A stretch of 64,000 nt of DNA from Phytomonas francai (GCA_001766655.1 MJCC01000001.1:1509220-1573219); one strand, 5' to 3'; positions 48,679 through 58,734 are shown, counted from the first letter of the stretch. Program-made: numbers and translations. The notes: generated by a model not told the origin, from the letters alone.

Positions 48679-50898
48679 ATGCTAAATGAATCATGTAGGT
48701 GGTATCCGGATTCGGTTATCCACTATGTACCGGGAGAAAGTTACCGCTATGCACGTGGAAAGTACAGGAACCCGTATGATCTAGCAACAAAGGATGCTAT
48801 GATAACATCTTATGTTCGCGAAAATCGAAAAGTTGCGCATGTGGTAACGGTTTTGGATCCTATCCATCCAAAATTTCGCGGTCTAATGAAGGACGTCAAG
48901 TGTGAGTTTGTTCTTCGTTCCTCAATCACTCAGCTGGGTGTGAACGCGGATAATGTCGAGATCAACATAGACACCAACAAACACAGTGCTACAATCAAAC
49001 TGGATCTTATTGCCATCACCCCGCTTGCGGTGCTCGCGCTTGACCATATCACAGTCGGTGCGTTCATTGGCAAGCTTTTTGCTGGCGAGCGGAACCGTGT
49101 CGTGAAAACCCCCGAGTACATCACCCGGTTGCTCGATTCGTTCAACCCGGAAGGCCAACGCTTGTTGATGTATGGACAAAATGATCAGCTTGATTGGGAT
49201 ATTAAAATTATTGAGAATCGCGTCATCGCGTTTCTGCCGGTGCTCCCAGGTGTGTTCACGTTCACGGGGGAGATCCACGAGCTCCTACCCAGCATTGGCA
49301 TGGCCCTGCGCGAGGGAATCGCGTACAAGGATTTCGTCCGACTCCACCAGAAGTTCAACGACGGACACACGCGGGTCTGCCAGCCGGGGTCCGTTCTCAC
49401 GGTACGAGGGTACGCGATGCACTTCCGCACGCTGTTCGGCCGCGTCGTCGACGAATACCTGCCGGAGGGGCTGCACTGCATGGGTTCTCGTCTCATCGAG
49501 CCGGAGGACCGGTACGCCCATCACTCCCCGCGCGACCGGACGTTTGTCTTTTACGGCAGCTCCACCACGGAGCTCACGCACATCCCCATCGAGTTCTACA
49601 CGCTCGAGTCCTACCGCGAGCAGGTCCCGTTTGCGCTGCGCAAGACGCTGGCGGCCCGCTGCGCGAACCCTACCGATATTCTGCACGTTTTTAAGAAGTC
49701 GCCGAAGGGCACCCAGCCGTGCTGCACGTATCTCTGTAAAGGCGGCCAGTTCGACGAGATGACCGAGAACGATTGGATCGTTTCGGACCCGAAGAAGACG
49801 CGGTACGCGGAGTGGTTTAACCCCAATGAGCAGCGAAAGCTCGTGGAGCGGTACATCTACCAGCAATGCGAATATTCGATTCTGTCTGCCATCGCCAGTG
49901 ATGATATCACGAGCGACGGGGTGCTCGTTACGCGGTACTTTCCCTCACCGTGCCTGAAATCCCTCATCCTCTCTCGCGCTGTGTGTAACAAGCTGCAGGC
50001 GATATTTTTTTGCAAGCCTTCTCGGCAGTACGGGAATTTTTTCAGCCAGGAGGATGTCGCCCTTCTGGGGGACTTCACGACCTTCGGGATCTCCGTCTTC
50101 AACGTCAACGAGGCAAGTGGCGAGGTCTATCAGTATATTCGCCGGCCTAACCGTAATACCGGCCAGTTTGTGCCGCTGGAGCGCCGCCATGAGTACTTGA
50201 ACGCTACGTTGTTTGGGGTATATGGTTCCAACCTGGTCGCCGGCGATTTCGAGGCCGAACTCATCTATTTACTCAATGGCATTATGCAAATCAAGAAGAC
50301 TTGCAAACATGCGCTTTTGAATTCAACCAAACCATTGGCGCTCGTGACGGGAGGTGGGCCTGGTGCGATGGAGGTTGGAAATCGCGTAGCTAAGTCTCTT
50401 GGCATCTTGTCGTGTGGCCTGCTTGTTGATTTTAGCAGTGTAGCCTCGGTTCCAGGGTCCAACATTAATGAACAGAAACAGAACTCTTATGTGGAATCAT
50501 ACTTTACTTATCGGTGCACTAATTTAGTAGAACGACAATCGGACTTTAACTTGGACTTCCCTATTTTTTTGATTGGTGGAATTGGTACTGACTTTGAGTA
50601 TGCCTTGGAGGAAGTGAATCGCAAGGTGGGTGCTGTGGCCCCTACCCCTATTATTTTATTCGGAACCGTTGATTACTGGACGAGCAAGATATCCTATCGC
50701 TACCGTGAGAACTACCGCAGCAGGACTATAAAAGGCTCAGAGTGGCTATCAACCGTTCCGTGGGTTGTGTCGACTGGTAGAGAGGCGCTGGAGGTATATA
50801 GAGACTTCTTCAATGGTGTCTTACCGATCGGTGCCGGCTACCCTGTCAACGAACGTGGATTCATAATTGCGCGAGATTATTTGTTATCTCGTAAATAA
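48679..50898 (+). CDS. LOG/PpnN-type Rossmann-fold protein with large N-terminal extension (739 aa)
   Basis: The C-terminal third (about 520-735) carries the signature of the LOG (lysine-decarboxylase-like) superfamily. VTGGGPGAMEVGNRVAK lies at 556-572, and IGGIGTDFEYALEE at 632-645 corresponds to PGGxGTxxE, with Pro replaced by Ile. LOG and PpnN enzymes hydrolyse the N-glycosidic bond of nucleoside 5'-monophosphates, releasing base and ribose 5-phosphate; the Glu of GTxxE is kept here. The first 500 residues are mostly unfamiliar, with a compact Rossmann-like stretch near 345-360 only weakly suggested. The total length greatly exceeds plant/bacterial LOG (about 200 aa) and E. coli PpnN (about 450 aa). 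No signal peptide is clear. The function is inferred from motifs only. The middle (49.2-49.85 kb) is visibly GC-rich. Confidence 0.85.
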   Translation: MLNESCRWYPDSVIHYVPGESYRYARGKYRNPYDLATKDAMITSYVRENRKVAHVVTVLDPIHPKFRGLMKDVKCEFVLRSSITQLGVNADNVEINIDTNKHSATIKLDLIAITPLAVLALDHITVGAFIGKLFAGERNRVVKTPEYITRLLDSFNPEGQRLLMYGQNDQLDWDIKIIENRVIAFLPVLPGVFTFTGEIHELLPSIGMALREGIAYKDFVRLHQKFNDGHTRVCQPGSVLTVRGYAMHFRTLFGRVVDEYLPEGLHCMGSRLIEPEDRYAHHSPRDRTFVFYGSSTTELTHIPIEFYTLESYREQVPFALRKTLAARCANPTDILHVFKKSPKGTQPCCTYLCKGGQFDEMTENDWIVSDPKKTRYAEWFNPNEQRKLVERYIYQQCEYSILSAIASDDITSDGVLVTRYFPSPCLKSLILSRAVCNKLQAIFFCKPSRQYGNFFSQEDVALLGDFTTFGISVFNVNEASGEVYQYIRRPNRNTGQFVPLERRHEYLNATLFGVYGSNLVAGDFEAELIYLLNGIMQIKKTCKHALLNSTKPLALVTGGGPGAMEVGNRVAKSLGILSCGLLVDFSSVASVPGSNINEQKQNSYVESYFTYRCTNLVERQSDFNLDFPIFLIGGIGTDFEYALEEVNRKVGAVAPTPIILFGTVDYWTSKISYRYRENYRSRTIKGSEWLSTVPWVVSTGREALEVYRDFFNGVLPIGAGYPVNERGFIIARDYLLSRK

Positions 50899-51505
50899 TA
50901 TATACAACTACAAAGCTGCACACTATCTGTATTGTTTTTAATGCTAACATTCCGTAAGTATTGTAATTGAGAGTATTTTATAATGCAAACAAATAATACT
51001 TGGAAATTCATATTTAGTGCAAATTCTTAAATTATATAGCTCTTGTTTTGTTGAATTTTAAATAGCTGCTTCTTAATTGATGTGATATGTCTTTTTTTAA
51101 AAACAAATCAGACTTATTCATTTCGTTTTAAGCGTTACTTGCATATTCATATTTTTTATTTTAAATTAACGAGTGTGCAGAAATGTATGGAAAAACACGT
51201 TGAAAATTTAAATCTATAAGTAGCTTTCCTCTGTTGTTATCTAAGAATAGAGCAACACAGTCTGTGGATAGTAATGTTAATGCTTATATCATCAACTGTA
51301 ACTTGGAGCTATATACATATACAGAATAGTGTTCCCATGGTATTATATAACCCATTGTCTCACGATGGAACCTTTAAAATAAACGGATTTCCGCGTTTAT
51401 GTCGTTATTGGATTTAGCGGGAAAAATAATATGAAGATCCTCAGTATTAACGAATTTGGCTTCACTTTTTTATCCTTATAGATTGTCTTAATGCTTACTT
51501 AAGAA
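50899..51505. other. Intergenic spacer
   Basis: About 600 AT-rich bases with T- and A-runs; no gene or RNA is seen. Confidence 0.55.
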
Positions 51506-51925
51506 ATGGGTTTCATCTATTTTAGGGGCTGGTTTTTAATGAGCGTCACTTTTTTGGTGCTGTTGACTCTATTAGGGGCGCCGTTGAGTTTTTTAACCAG
51601 CGTAAAGTTACGTGCCACTTATGCTCTGGCAGTCGCACCGTCCCTTTGGTTTCTTTACATGCTTCTTTTTTATTTTTTGATTTACCGAGTGTTGGTAAAA
51701 TTCACAAGTGCGCTGGACAACGATTACAACTATAGTTCCGAGCCGGGGAGTCAGCGCTACACTACGTATACGAAGGAGTTTCATGATCTAGATTGCAATT
51801 TACAAGCCCTCAGCTTTGAAACCAACGAGTTGAAGACAAGCACGCAATCATTGGCCTCATTTAATGAAGATACTCAGGAGCTGGGTATTTCACCTGGACC
51901 CTTAGCACCAGGTGTGGCATCCTAA
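51506..51925 (+). CDS. Small two-span membrane protein (139 aa)
   Basis: From ATG 51506 the protein has two hydrophobic spans: about residues 8-30 (GWFLMSVTFLVLLTLLGAPL) and 40-64 (LAVAPSLWFLYMLLFYFLIY). A polar, Ser/Thr/Asn-rich tail of about 70 residues ends GPLAPGVAS. I recognise no family. Topology suggests both ends on the cytosolic side with a short loop. The continuous frame and higher GC than its flanks support a real gene. Confidence 0.75.
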   Translation: MGFIYFRGWFLMSVTFLVLLTLLGAPLSFLTSVKLRATYALAVAPSLWFLYMLLFYFLIYRVLVKFTSALDNDYNYSSEPGSQRYTTYTKEFHDLDCNLQALSFETNELKTSTQSLASFNEDTQELGISPGPLAPGVAS

Positions 51926-52343
51926 TACATTTTCCGCCTCATCACGTAACGTTTCAAACATGCCCTATTCTAGGTTTCTCTATTCTTAAGTGCGATATTA
52001 CCAAGGAAATCATATCCGTAGGTGATGCTTGATTGAACGATTCGCATTCATATCGCACATACAGCCGAGTTGATGCATGACCTTCTGTATTATTATAATA
52101 TATATTATTATAATATATATATATATATATATATATGATGCGTCATACCCAGTATGTTAGCAACGTCAGCATTACCCGTTTTCAAATGGTGGGTTAATTA
52201 CAATAGTTTCCAGGATCTGTTTTTCTCTTCTTTTATCTCTTTACATGGGGCGTATTGCTCAAACAGCACTCAGTTTTTATTACCACAAACGCGAAAGAAA
52301 GGAGGAGAACGGAATATCTATCTATCTTAACTACACTTCAACA
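51926..52343. other. Intergenic spacer with (AT)n microsatellite
   Basis: An imperfect (AT)n block lies at about 52093-52137. The downstream half contains the splice acceptor of the p24 gene (AG at 52265-52266). No gene is seen. Confidence 0.6.
52220..52266 (+). promoter_or_regulatory. Trans-splice acceptor that sets the p24 start
   Basis: The T/C tract 52220-52242 is followed by the first AG at 52265-52266. The ATG at 52245 lies between tract and AG and so would be spliced off. The next in-frame ATG (52344) begins a classic signal peptide. Confidence 0.65.
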
Positions 52344-52985
52344 ATGCTCTACAAGCTCCTAACGAAACGGTTATGCGCGCTTGTGGTGCTTCTGTTCCTG
52401 TTAGGTGCGATTTACCCGACGGAGGCCTTCGTCTTCAAACTGCGGCCGGACACCCGACGTTGCTTTTCCGACGAGATCACGAGCAACAGCGAGATTCGGA
52501 TTGCCTACAAAACGAGTGAGGCCCCTGGACAGGAGCTGCACACCGCCTTGACAGGGGACGACAACAGGGTTGTCTGGGAGGACAATCGCGATGAGGCCTC
52601 CCACATCGTCCACATCATCCCGGGCGGGATCTACCACCTCTGCTTCTTCTCTCGAGTGAATCGAGCGACGCGGGAGCCGTTGGCGGACCGGTTGATCACG
52701 CTCAAACTCGGCAGCGACTTATCCGACGCTTCCGACGCGGACCCGACTAGGAAGCTTAAGCCGATTGAGATGCTGCTTCGCAAGATAGAACATACCATTT
52801 TTGGCGTGCACAACGAGTATTTGTATTATAAAGAAAAAGAAGAAGAGATGCGAGCCGCAAACGAGAACATGACGTCAAAACTAATGTGGATCTCAGTCAT
52901 GGTTATTGCAATATTTTTGGTCTTCTCCTACTTCCAGTTGCGCCATCTTAAGTCGTATTTCCGGAAAAAGAGAATGATCGATTAA
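52344..52985 (+). CDS. p24/emp24 family cargo receptor
   Basis: From ATG 52344 the 213-aa protein has a signal peptide (LLTKRLCALVVLLFLLGAIY, residues 3-22). A GOLD-domain lumenal region follows: FKLRPDTRRCFSDEI with the conserved Cys, and HIVHIIPGGIYHLCFFSR with the second Cys. Then come a membrane-proximal coiled coil (NEYLYYKEKEEEMRAANE), one span at about 180-197 and a short tail SYFRKKRMID. The aromatic plus dibasic tail is the p24 COPI/COPII sorting signal. p24 proteins cycle between ER and Golgi and help export GPI-anchored proteins, which are abundant in kinetoplastids. The subfamily (alpha, beta, gamma or delta) is not resolved. Confidence 0.94.
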   Translation: MLYKLLTKRLCALVVLLFLLGAIYPTEAFVFKLRPDTRRCFSDEITSNSEIRIAYKTSEAPGQELHTALTGDDNRVVWEDNRDEASHIVHIIPGGIYHLCFFSRVNRATREPLADRLITLKLGSDLSDASDADPTRKLKPIEMLLRKIEHTIFGVHNEYLYYKEKEEEMRAANENMTSKLMWISVMVIAIFLVFSYFQLRHLKSYFRKKRMID

Positions 52986-54459
52986 TTTTCCTATGCTCAA
53001 TATGTATAAAGGTGAATTGAAAGCGTTAAGTACTGTATCCCTTTTTCTCTTGGTGGTTTGTTGGGGTACCGGAACCCTTTTCTTCAGTTGGGCTTTTTTT
53101 TGTTGTGTGTGTGTGTGTGTGTGTGGTAAATATCGATCGTTGGGATGAAAAATAGGGTACAGATTTTAGTTTGAGGTTGTGAATCATTTTTTGTCTTTAT
53201 CGGTGTTTATTTTTCTCAAAAAACACTTCAAAGAAGTCTTAAAATTTACTAAAGTGCGCTTCCGAAGCGAAAGGTGCTTGTGTTTGGGTCTTAGGAATAA
53301 CCATGTTTCATGAATCCATTTTTTTTGCATGTTTTTTTTTCTCATCCTTAATAAATGATTCCGAGCTTGCATGATCTCACACTTTATCGTTCCTTTTCAT
53401 CAGTCTAAATTCATTTAGTTCAAATACTGTTCTTCATTTTGTAGTAGGGATAGCCCTTATATAGTTTTTTTTGCTCTTCAATGATCATGCATAGGACCCT
53501 ATAGAAATTAAAAGCAGACATGCTTGTCTCATTTTTCTTGATGGAGATTTTCTAATTTCGGTTTCTATTGCTTTCATCGGTTTATTTTTTGTTGCAATTT
53601 GGGTCACCGTCGCCGTGCTCGCCTTGATTACTAGTTCCTTGTGACACTTTTTGAGGCCTGAAAATCGGCACGCACGGTATCTTTCGGGGTCTTGTATTTG
53701 CTGTTCTCATTTCTGTGGGTTATCAACGACATAGTGCGGAAGGAGAAGTGTAGGTAGTGACCTCAAATCAACGATGCTGTGTGAATACGTATACCAACAA
53801 GGTATGTGAGCAATTTTGGATTAGGGTCTAGTCCTGAATTTCAATTGAAAAGATGATATTTATGAAGAAAATATTTCCTCTGAATGGAGTACTGTATATA
53901 TTTTCCTCACCACTCTCTGCTTCAATAGTCCTTTTTTTACCCATATGCTGAGATTTTTTCCCCTTCGAATAAAACGCCAACGAGAATGGAGAAGCCTAAA
54001 AAAACCTGTTACTTTAATTGAATGAATCATGTATGTAGTAATTGCGCAAACTGCAACTCTTTCCACGCTCTCTCATATGGTTCCATTTCCTACCGGAGCC
54101 CTGCATAAATGCACTCTTCAGATTCCTTGGAGGCCTAAATTTCCTCCACACCACAAAAAGAGAGGAGCGAAGCGACGCATTTTTTTAATCCGCGACGGTC
54201 CTTTTTTTAACTGTGAAATCATCTCAAGAGTTGTGATTTATTTTTGTATACTAAAATCATTCGAAACTTTTGAACCGTAGGAATCATCACCAAGACATAC
54301 AACAATGTCTGTCTTCATCGCAGTCTTCCATTCAAAAGAGGTAGAACTCCCTTTAAGGATGAGCTTATTTTTTCCCCTTGATGTGGTCTTTTATCTTAAA
54401 GGTTTATGGGTGTATTAACGCAAGGTTCACATGTGCATATAAGTAATGCGAGATAAATA
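52986..54459. other. Long spacer between p24 and the GAF gene
   Basis: 1.47 kb, including a (GT)n run at about 53104-53125. The middle (53.5-53.85 kb) is less AT-rich than usual. It has an open plus-strand stretch 53495-53644 without ATG that reads like one membrane span, but nothing else supports a gene. No tRNA-like box is seen. A snoRNA cluster is possible in principle, but I cannot support one by eye. Confidence 0.45.
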
Positions 54460-56172
54460 ATGCTTTTAGACGATACTGAGATAAAAGGTCTTTTTAATTC
54501 ACTCCGCCAAATAGCAAGCTTTCTTGAAGATAATGGCATGAAAGAAAGTGCGGCAGCTCCATTACAAGGTGATTTCTCCTCAGCTGCACACCTTTTCACA
54601 TTACTATCCTCGAGCCATGGGTCCACTGAAAGCCTGAATTATGCAATTAGGTCTCAAATAGATTCGAGACACCCAGAGATCTCTGAAAAGGTTAATACTT
54701 CAGACATCGCTACGCTCTCAGACATCGGCCACCTTTTGCGTCTAATTACTAGTCAGCTTGAGAAGCGGGTTGATGCTTGCCTTATTGAATTTTATGAACA
54801 CATGAAGAAAAAGGAATACCTCAAATTCAACGCAAAATCACCACGGTGTCAACATGAGCCCAATAGTTGCCGCCGTTTGGACTCTTCGAGAAGCAATGCT
54901 GGCTCGGCGAAGAACGATAGGGATCGTGTTTTAGACGACGGCGCCGAAGGTGATCTAATCCTTGAAGGTTCCGAATCCTCTCTCAAGGGGTTTCTCTGCG
55001 AAGGCTGCAGTCGTCGGGATGTGCCAATCCACAAAAGAGCAGCAAAAGGGCGCACAGAATCAAGCCATAGTATGAACCTGTGCTCCTTTCCACCGACCAC
55101 CACCAAGAAGGAAAGACACAGGGTTCCCTCGTCGTCCCGAAGACCGCACGAGGTCGTGCCTATTTTTCAGAATCACCTTTACCTGTTGTTGGAGAGCGCA
55201 CTAGCTCAAACAAGCGCCAGCTGCGGGGCGATCTACCTTAGCGATACGAAAGAGGCGAATACCACGGAGGATGGCCCCCGGTTCCTCCTCCGCGTCGCGG
55301 ATATTCGCGGGGAGAATAGGCTGCCCAAGTCCGTCAGCTTCGCCACGATGAATACCCTCACGACGGTCGCGCTGACCGGCGTGGGGGTCAATTTGAGCGG
55401 CGCGAAGCCCGCGGCCGCAGTCTACCGAGCGCGCGGCCAGGCAGGGAAAGGCGCGATGCGCGCGGCGGCGCCGAAGCCGATGAAAGAAATAGTCAGCCGC
55501 TTTTTGCAGGTCGAAACGGCGGTCGTGATGCCCATAGACACTATCGGCTGTGTTATTCTTGCGAACAAACGTGGGATGGGTGCCGATGACGCCCGATTCC
55601 TTAGAGCCGACGAGTTTGTGGTCTGGGGTGTGGCAAAATTTTGCAAGCAGATTTTCACCCATTATAAAACGGACCTCTTTCTCCAACATCCCTGGGCTCC
55701 ATCGGCGATGATATGCCTCCGACCGTTCGCAGTACTTCCCTCGGTTGGGGAGTCTTCAAAGGATTCGCAGTTGCCGAAAATGCCCTTTTCCAGCGGCCGC
55801 TGGAAATCTTTTGCTCGCATTTTCAAAGAGTGCAACAAAAATATTGAAAAGGATAGGGTGCCGAAGCCGTTGGTGGTGGTTCGGGAAGACATGGACGCAA
55901 TCGACAGGCTGGACTACAATGAAGTGGTGCGACTACGTGACGTTGCCGATAGCTGTGCTGTCATGAACGAGGAGGTAATATTCGCAAGTGCATCGCAGTA
56001 TATTACTAATATCGAGACCCTCTGGACTCAAGCTATCGAGGAAAATATTCGCTTGAAGGCTAATTTAGAGAAAGTCGTGCATGAGTTGGAAGAGCAAAGG
56101 CAGAAATTATTCACTACAAGGCAAAGAAGACAGCGGTTCAATTCTGAAAAATCACAAGTGACAAACTTATAA
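54460..56172 (+). CDS. GAF-domain protein of unknown role (570 aa)
   Basis: From ATG 54460. Residues about 1-115 are helical (LFNSLRQIASFLEDNG...). Residues 120-230 are Ser/Arg-rich and probably disordered, with a CxxC-like EGCSRRD. Residues about 235-410 look like one GAF domain: LLLESALAQTSASCGAIYLSD, FLLRVADIRGENR, ATMNTLTTVALTG, VETAVVMPIDTIGCVILANKRG, and DEFVVWGVAKFCKQIF. GAF domains bind cyclic nucleotides or other small ligands, or dimerise. A predicted coiled coil runs from about 505 to 555. No output domain (cyclase, phosphodiesterase, kinase) is attached, so it may be a sensor or adaptor. The central part is GC-rich. Confidence 0.85.
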   Translation: MLLDDTEIKGLFNSLRQIASFLEDNGMKESAAAPLQGDFSSAAHLFTLLSSSHGSTESLNYAIRSQIDSRHPEISEKVNTSDIATLSDIGHLLRLITSQLEKRVDACLIEFYEHMKKKEYLKFNAKSPRCQHEPNSCRRLDSSRSNAGSAKNDRDRVLDDGAEGDLILEGSESSLKGFLCEGCSRRDVPIHKRAAKGRTESSHSMNLCSFPPTTTKKERHRVPSSSRRPHEVVPIFQNHLYLLLESALAQTSASCGAIYLSDTKEANTTEDGPRFLLRVADIRGENRLPKSVSFATMNTLTTVALTGVGVNLSGAKPAAAVYRARGQAGKGAMRAAAPKPMKEIVSRFLQVETAVVMPIDTIGCVILANKRGMGADDARFLRADEFVVWGVAKFCKQIFTHYKTDLFLQHPWAPSAMICLRPFAVLPSVGESSKDSQLPKMPFSSGRWKSFARIFKECNKNIEKDRVPKPLVVVREDMDAIDRLDYNEVVRLRDVADSCAVMNEEVIFASASQYITNIETLWTQAIEENIRLKANLEKVVHELEEQRQKLFTTRQRRQRFNSEKSQVTNL

Positions 56173-56639
56173 GGAAGTTCGAAGATAACCTATTTGAATA
56201 TTGGAGCTATCGAGCCCCAAACTTATTCATTTCTTCCATCTGATGATCTTCAGAATTCCCTAAACGTTGGTTTATACACGTATCTATTATTATTAGTTTT
56301 ACTTATTATTCAAAATAAAGAGAATTTTTTTTGAATAATCCTTCATAAGAAGGTATTTTGCATGTTTCAACGTAAAAATTTACCTATGTATTATTCAAAG
56401 CTATATTTATTATTTACACTAACAAAAATATGTTATCACAATCAAATCATCGTAAAGGAGGGGACGATTTTGGAATATTTCTTTTATTATTTTTTATGAT
56501 GTAAATATTATAATTATTTAAAACGATCATTTATTAATCTATATGATGGAGGTGTAATTTAACTACAGATGCAGAAAAAATAATCTTTTCTTATATATTA
56601 TTCTTATCATTTTCTAGATTAAGATTTCTTACGTAAAAC
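56173..56639. other. Intergenic spacer upstream of RPL5 copy 1
   Basis: This very AT-rich spacer has no similarity by eye to the spacer between the RPL5 copies. The sequence tttctag at 56611-56617, before the ATG at 56640, is a possible splice acceptor. Confidence 0.6.
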
Positions 56640-57560
56640 ATGCCCTTCGTGAAGGTTGTCAAGAACAAGGGGTACTTCAAGCGCTTCCAGGTCAAGTACC
56701 GCCGGCGCCGTGAGGGAAAGACGGACTACTATGCACGCCGGCAGATGGTGCTGCAGGACAAGACCAAGTTCGGCTCGCAGAAGTACCGCCTCGTGGTGCG
56801 CATCACCAACAAGGACGTCATCGCGCAGATCGTGCAGGCGAAGATTGTAGGTGACAAGGTGCTGATGTCGGCGTACTCGCACGAGCTGCGTGCCTTTGGG
56901 CTTCAGCACGGGCTGACAAACTACGCAGCCGCGTACGCGACCGGTCTCCTGCTCGCGCGCCGCACCCTTCTCAAGCTCGGGCTGGACCAGAAGTTCGAGG
57001 GCGTGAAAGATGCGGACGGCAGCTACTCCGCGGTGCGGACGAAGAAGGATGACCAGGGGGACGACGCGGAGAGGTTTCCGTTCAAGGCGATCCTGGACAT
57101 CGGCCTGGCTCGCACGACGACCGGTGCGCGCGTGTTCGGCGTGCTGAAGGGGGCCGTGGACGGCGGCATCGCCGTACCTCACCGCCCGAACCGCTTCCCT
57201 GGCTACGACAAGGAGAAGTCCTCGCTGGACGCGAAGGTGCACCGCGACCGCATCTTTGGCAAGCACGTCGCTGAGTACCTGAAGCAGGTGAAGGAGGAGC
57301 TTAGCTCGAACCCTGATGAAAAGCTCAACCAGTTCTCGAAGTACATCGCGGCGAAGGTTGCTCCCGAGAGCATTGAAGGGCTCTACAAGAAGTTGCACGC
57401 CGACATCCGTGCCGATCCCGCGAAGACGTTGCCGAAGAAGGTGCGCACCTCTCAGATGTTCAAGAAGTACCCTCGTGCGGCGAAGATGAGTGGCCTCGAG
57501 AGGAAGGCAGCGGCCAAGGCCAAGGTTGCCGCGATCCGTGAGCGCCTCTCCGCGAAGTAA
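56640..57560 (+). CDS. RPL5: 60S ribosomal protein L5 (uL18), copy 1
   Basis: The 306-aa protein matches eukaryotic L5: [37 protein letters not shown], and [13 protein letters not shown]. The [19 protein letters not shown] segment and the basic end ([19 protein letters not shown]) also fit. uL18 binds 5S rRNA and with uL5 forms the 5S RNP in the central protuberance of the 60S subunit. Codon use is strongly GC3-biased, as for highly expressed genes. This copy has Met in the TSQMFKK context where copy 2 has Thr. It is one of a tandem pair. Confidence 0.97.
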   Translation: MPFVKVVKNKGYFKRFQVKYRRRREGKTDYYARRQMVLQDKTKFGSQKYRLVVRITNKDVIAQIVQAKIVGDKVLMSAYSHELRAFGLQHGLTNYAAAYATGLLLARRTLLKLGLDQKFEGVKDADGSYSAVRTKKDDQGDDAERFPFKAILDIGLARTTTGARVFGVLKGAVDGGIAVPHRPNRFPGYDKEKSSLDAKVHRDRIFGKHVAEYLKQVKEELSSNPDEKLNQFSKYIAAKVAPESIEGLYKKLHADIRADPAKTLPKKVRTSQMFKKYPRAAKMSGLERKAAAKAKVAAIRERLSAK

Positions 57561-57813
57561 GTCTTAATCACCTAAAGAGACGGTCATTACGTGTTTAATC
57601 TTAAGAGATCTTTTCATTTTTATTTCTTAAAAAAATCCACAACGCACAGCTCTTTCACATGCAAGTGACTTTTCGGGCACGTTTTGAAAACATTTACGCT
57701 GCTACCATTCACTAACATTTCTTCCTGTACTACTTCTTTTACTTAATAGGCAAGCAGTTTGCTCACCCATTACTCACTACTCACTTACAAACAGAGCCAC
57801 AACAGCGTCACAC

Positions 57814-58734
57814 ATGCCCTTCGTGAAGGTTGTCAAGAACAAGGGGTACTTCAAGCGCTTCCAGGTCAAGTACCGCCGGCGCCGTGAGGGAAAGACGGAC
57901 TACTATGCACGCCGGCAGATGGTGCTGCAGGACAAGACCAAGTTCGGCTCGCAGAAGTACCGCCTCGTGGTGCGCATCACCAACAAGGACGTCATCGCGC
58001 AGATCGTGCAGGCGAAGATTGTAGGTGACAAGGTGCTGATGTCGGCGTACTCGCACGAGCTGCGTGCCTTTGGGCTTCAGCACGGGCTGACAAACTACGC
58101 AGCCGCGTACGCGACCGGTCTCCTGCTCGCGCGCCGCACCCTTCTCAAGCTCGGGCTGGACCAGAAGTTCGAGGGCGTGAAAGATGCGGACGGCAGCTAC
58201 TCCGCGGTGCGGACGAAGAAGGATGACCAGGGGGACGACGCGGAGAGGTTTCCGTTCAAGGCGATCCTGGACATCGGCCTGGCTCGCACGACGACCGGTG
58301 CGCGCGTGTTCGGCGTGCTGAAGGGGGCCGTGGACGGCGGCATCGCCGTACCTCACCGCCCGAACCGCTTCCCTGGCTACGACAAGGAGAAGTCCTCGCT
58401 GGACGCGAAGGTGCACCGCGACCGCATCTTTGGCAAGCACGTCGCTGAGTACCTGAAGCAGGTGAAGGAGGAGCTTAGCTCGAACCCTGATGAAAAGCTC
58501 AACCAGTTCTCGAAGTACATCGCGGCGAAGGTTGCTCCCGAGAGCATTGAAGGGCTCTACAAGAAGTTGCACGCCGACATCCGTGCCGATCCCGCGAAGA
58601 CGTTGCCGAAGAAGGTGCGCACCTCTCAGACGTTCAAGAAGTACCCTCGTGCGGCGAAGATGAGTGGCCTCGAGAGGAAGGCAGCGGCCAAGGCCAAGGT
58701 TGCCGCGATCCGTGAGCGCCTCTCCGCAAAGTAA
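57814..58734 (+). CDS. RPL5: 60S ribosomal protein L5 (uL18), copy 2
   Basis: The second tandem copy lies 1174 bases downstream of copy 1. The 921-base coding sequence differs from copy 1 at two positions that I can find. T57457 becomes C58631 (Met to Thr, TSQTFKK). G57554 becomes A58728 (silent, Ala codon). Flanks are unrelated from the base before the ATG and from the stop codon on. Function is as for copy 1. Tandem copies of ribosomal protein genes raise dosage in organisms that lack gene-by-gene promoters. Confidence 0.97.
   Translation: MPFVKVVKNKGYFKRFQVKYRRRREGKTDYYARRQMVLQDKTKFGSQKYRLVVRITNKDVIAQIVQAKIVGDKVLMSAYSHELRAFGLQHGLTNYAAAYATGLLLARRTLLKLGLDQKFEGVKDADGSYSAVRTKKDDQGDDAERFPFKAILDIGLARTTTGARVFGVLKGAVDGGIAVPHRPNRFPGYDKEKSSLDAKVHRDRIFGKHVAEYLKQVKEELSSNPDEKLNQFSKYIAAKVAPESIEGLYKKLHADIRADPAKTLPKKVRTSQTFKKYPRAAKMSGLERKAAAKAKVAAIRERLSAK

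Larger units (their letters stand above)
56640..58734 (+). repeat. Direct tandem repeat of the RPL5 coding sequence
   Basis: Two 921-base units with two substitutions are separated by a 253-base unrelated spacer. The boundaries coincide with the start and stop codons, which suggests homogenisation restricted to the coding sequence. Confidence 0.95.

Noticed and set aside
49172..49866. 193-196-aa frames on both strands inside the LOG-type gene
   Set aside because: They overlap the GC-rich middle of the real gene and are Ser/Arg- or Arg/Val-rich shadows.
53104..53125. (GT)n run as a possible promoter or recombination element
   Set aside because: A simple microsatellite; nothing nearby suggests a function.
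53840..53890. Possible C/D snoRNA (a gatgat-like C box and a ctga D box)
   Set aside because: Boxes are imperfect and no terminal stem is visible; A/T-rich sequence gives such matches by chance.
54029..54280. 83-aa plus frame upstream of the GAF gene
   Set aside because: Starts at an ATG but has no domain, mixed composition and no homologue that I can recognise; not enough to call a gene.
56619..57398. 259-aa and 317-aa minus-strand frames antisense to the two RPL5 genes
   Set aside because: They mirror each other because the coding sequences are near-identical, and they arise from strong GC3 bias. Composition (Leu/Arg/Val/His-rich) is typical of antisense shadows.
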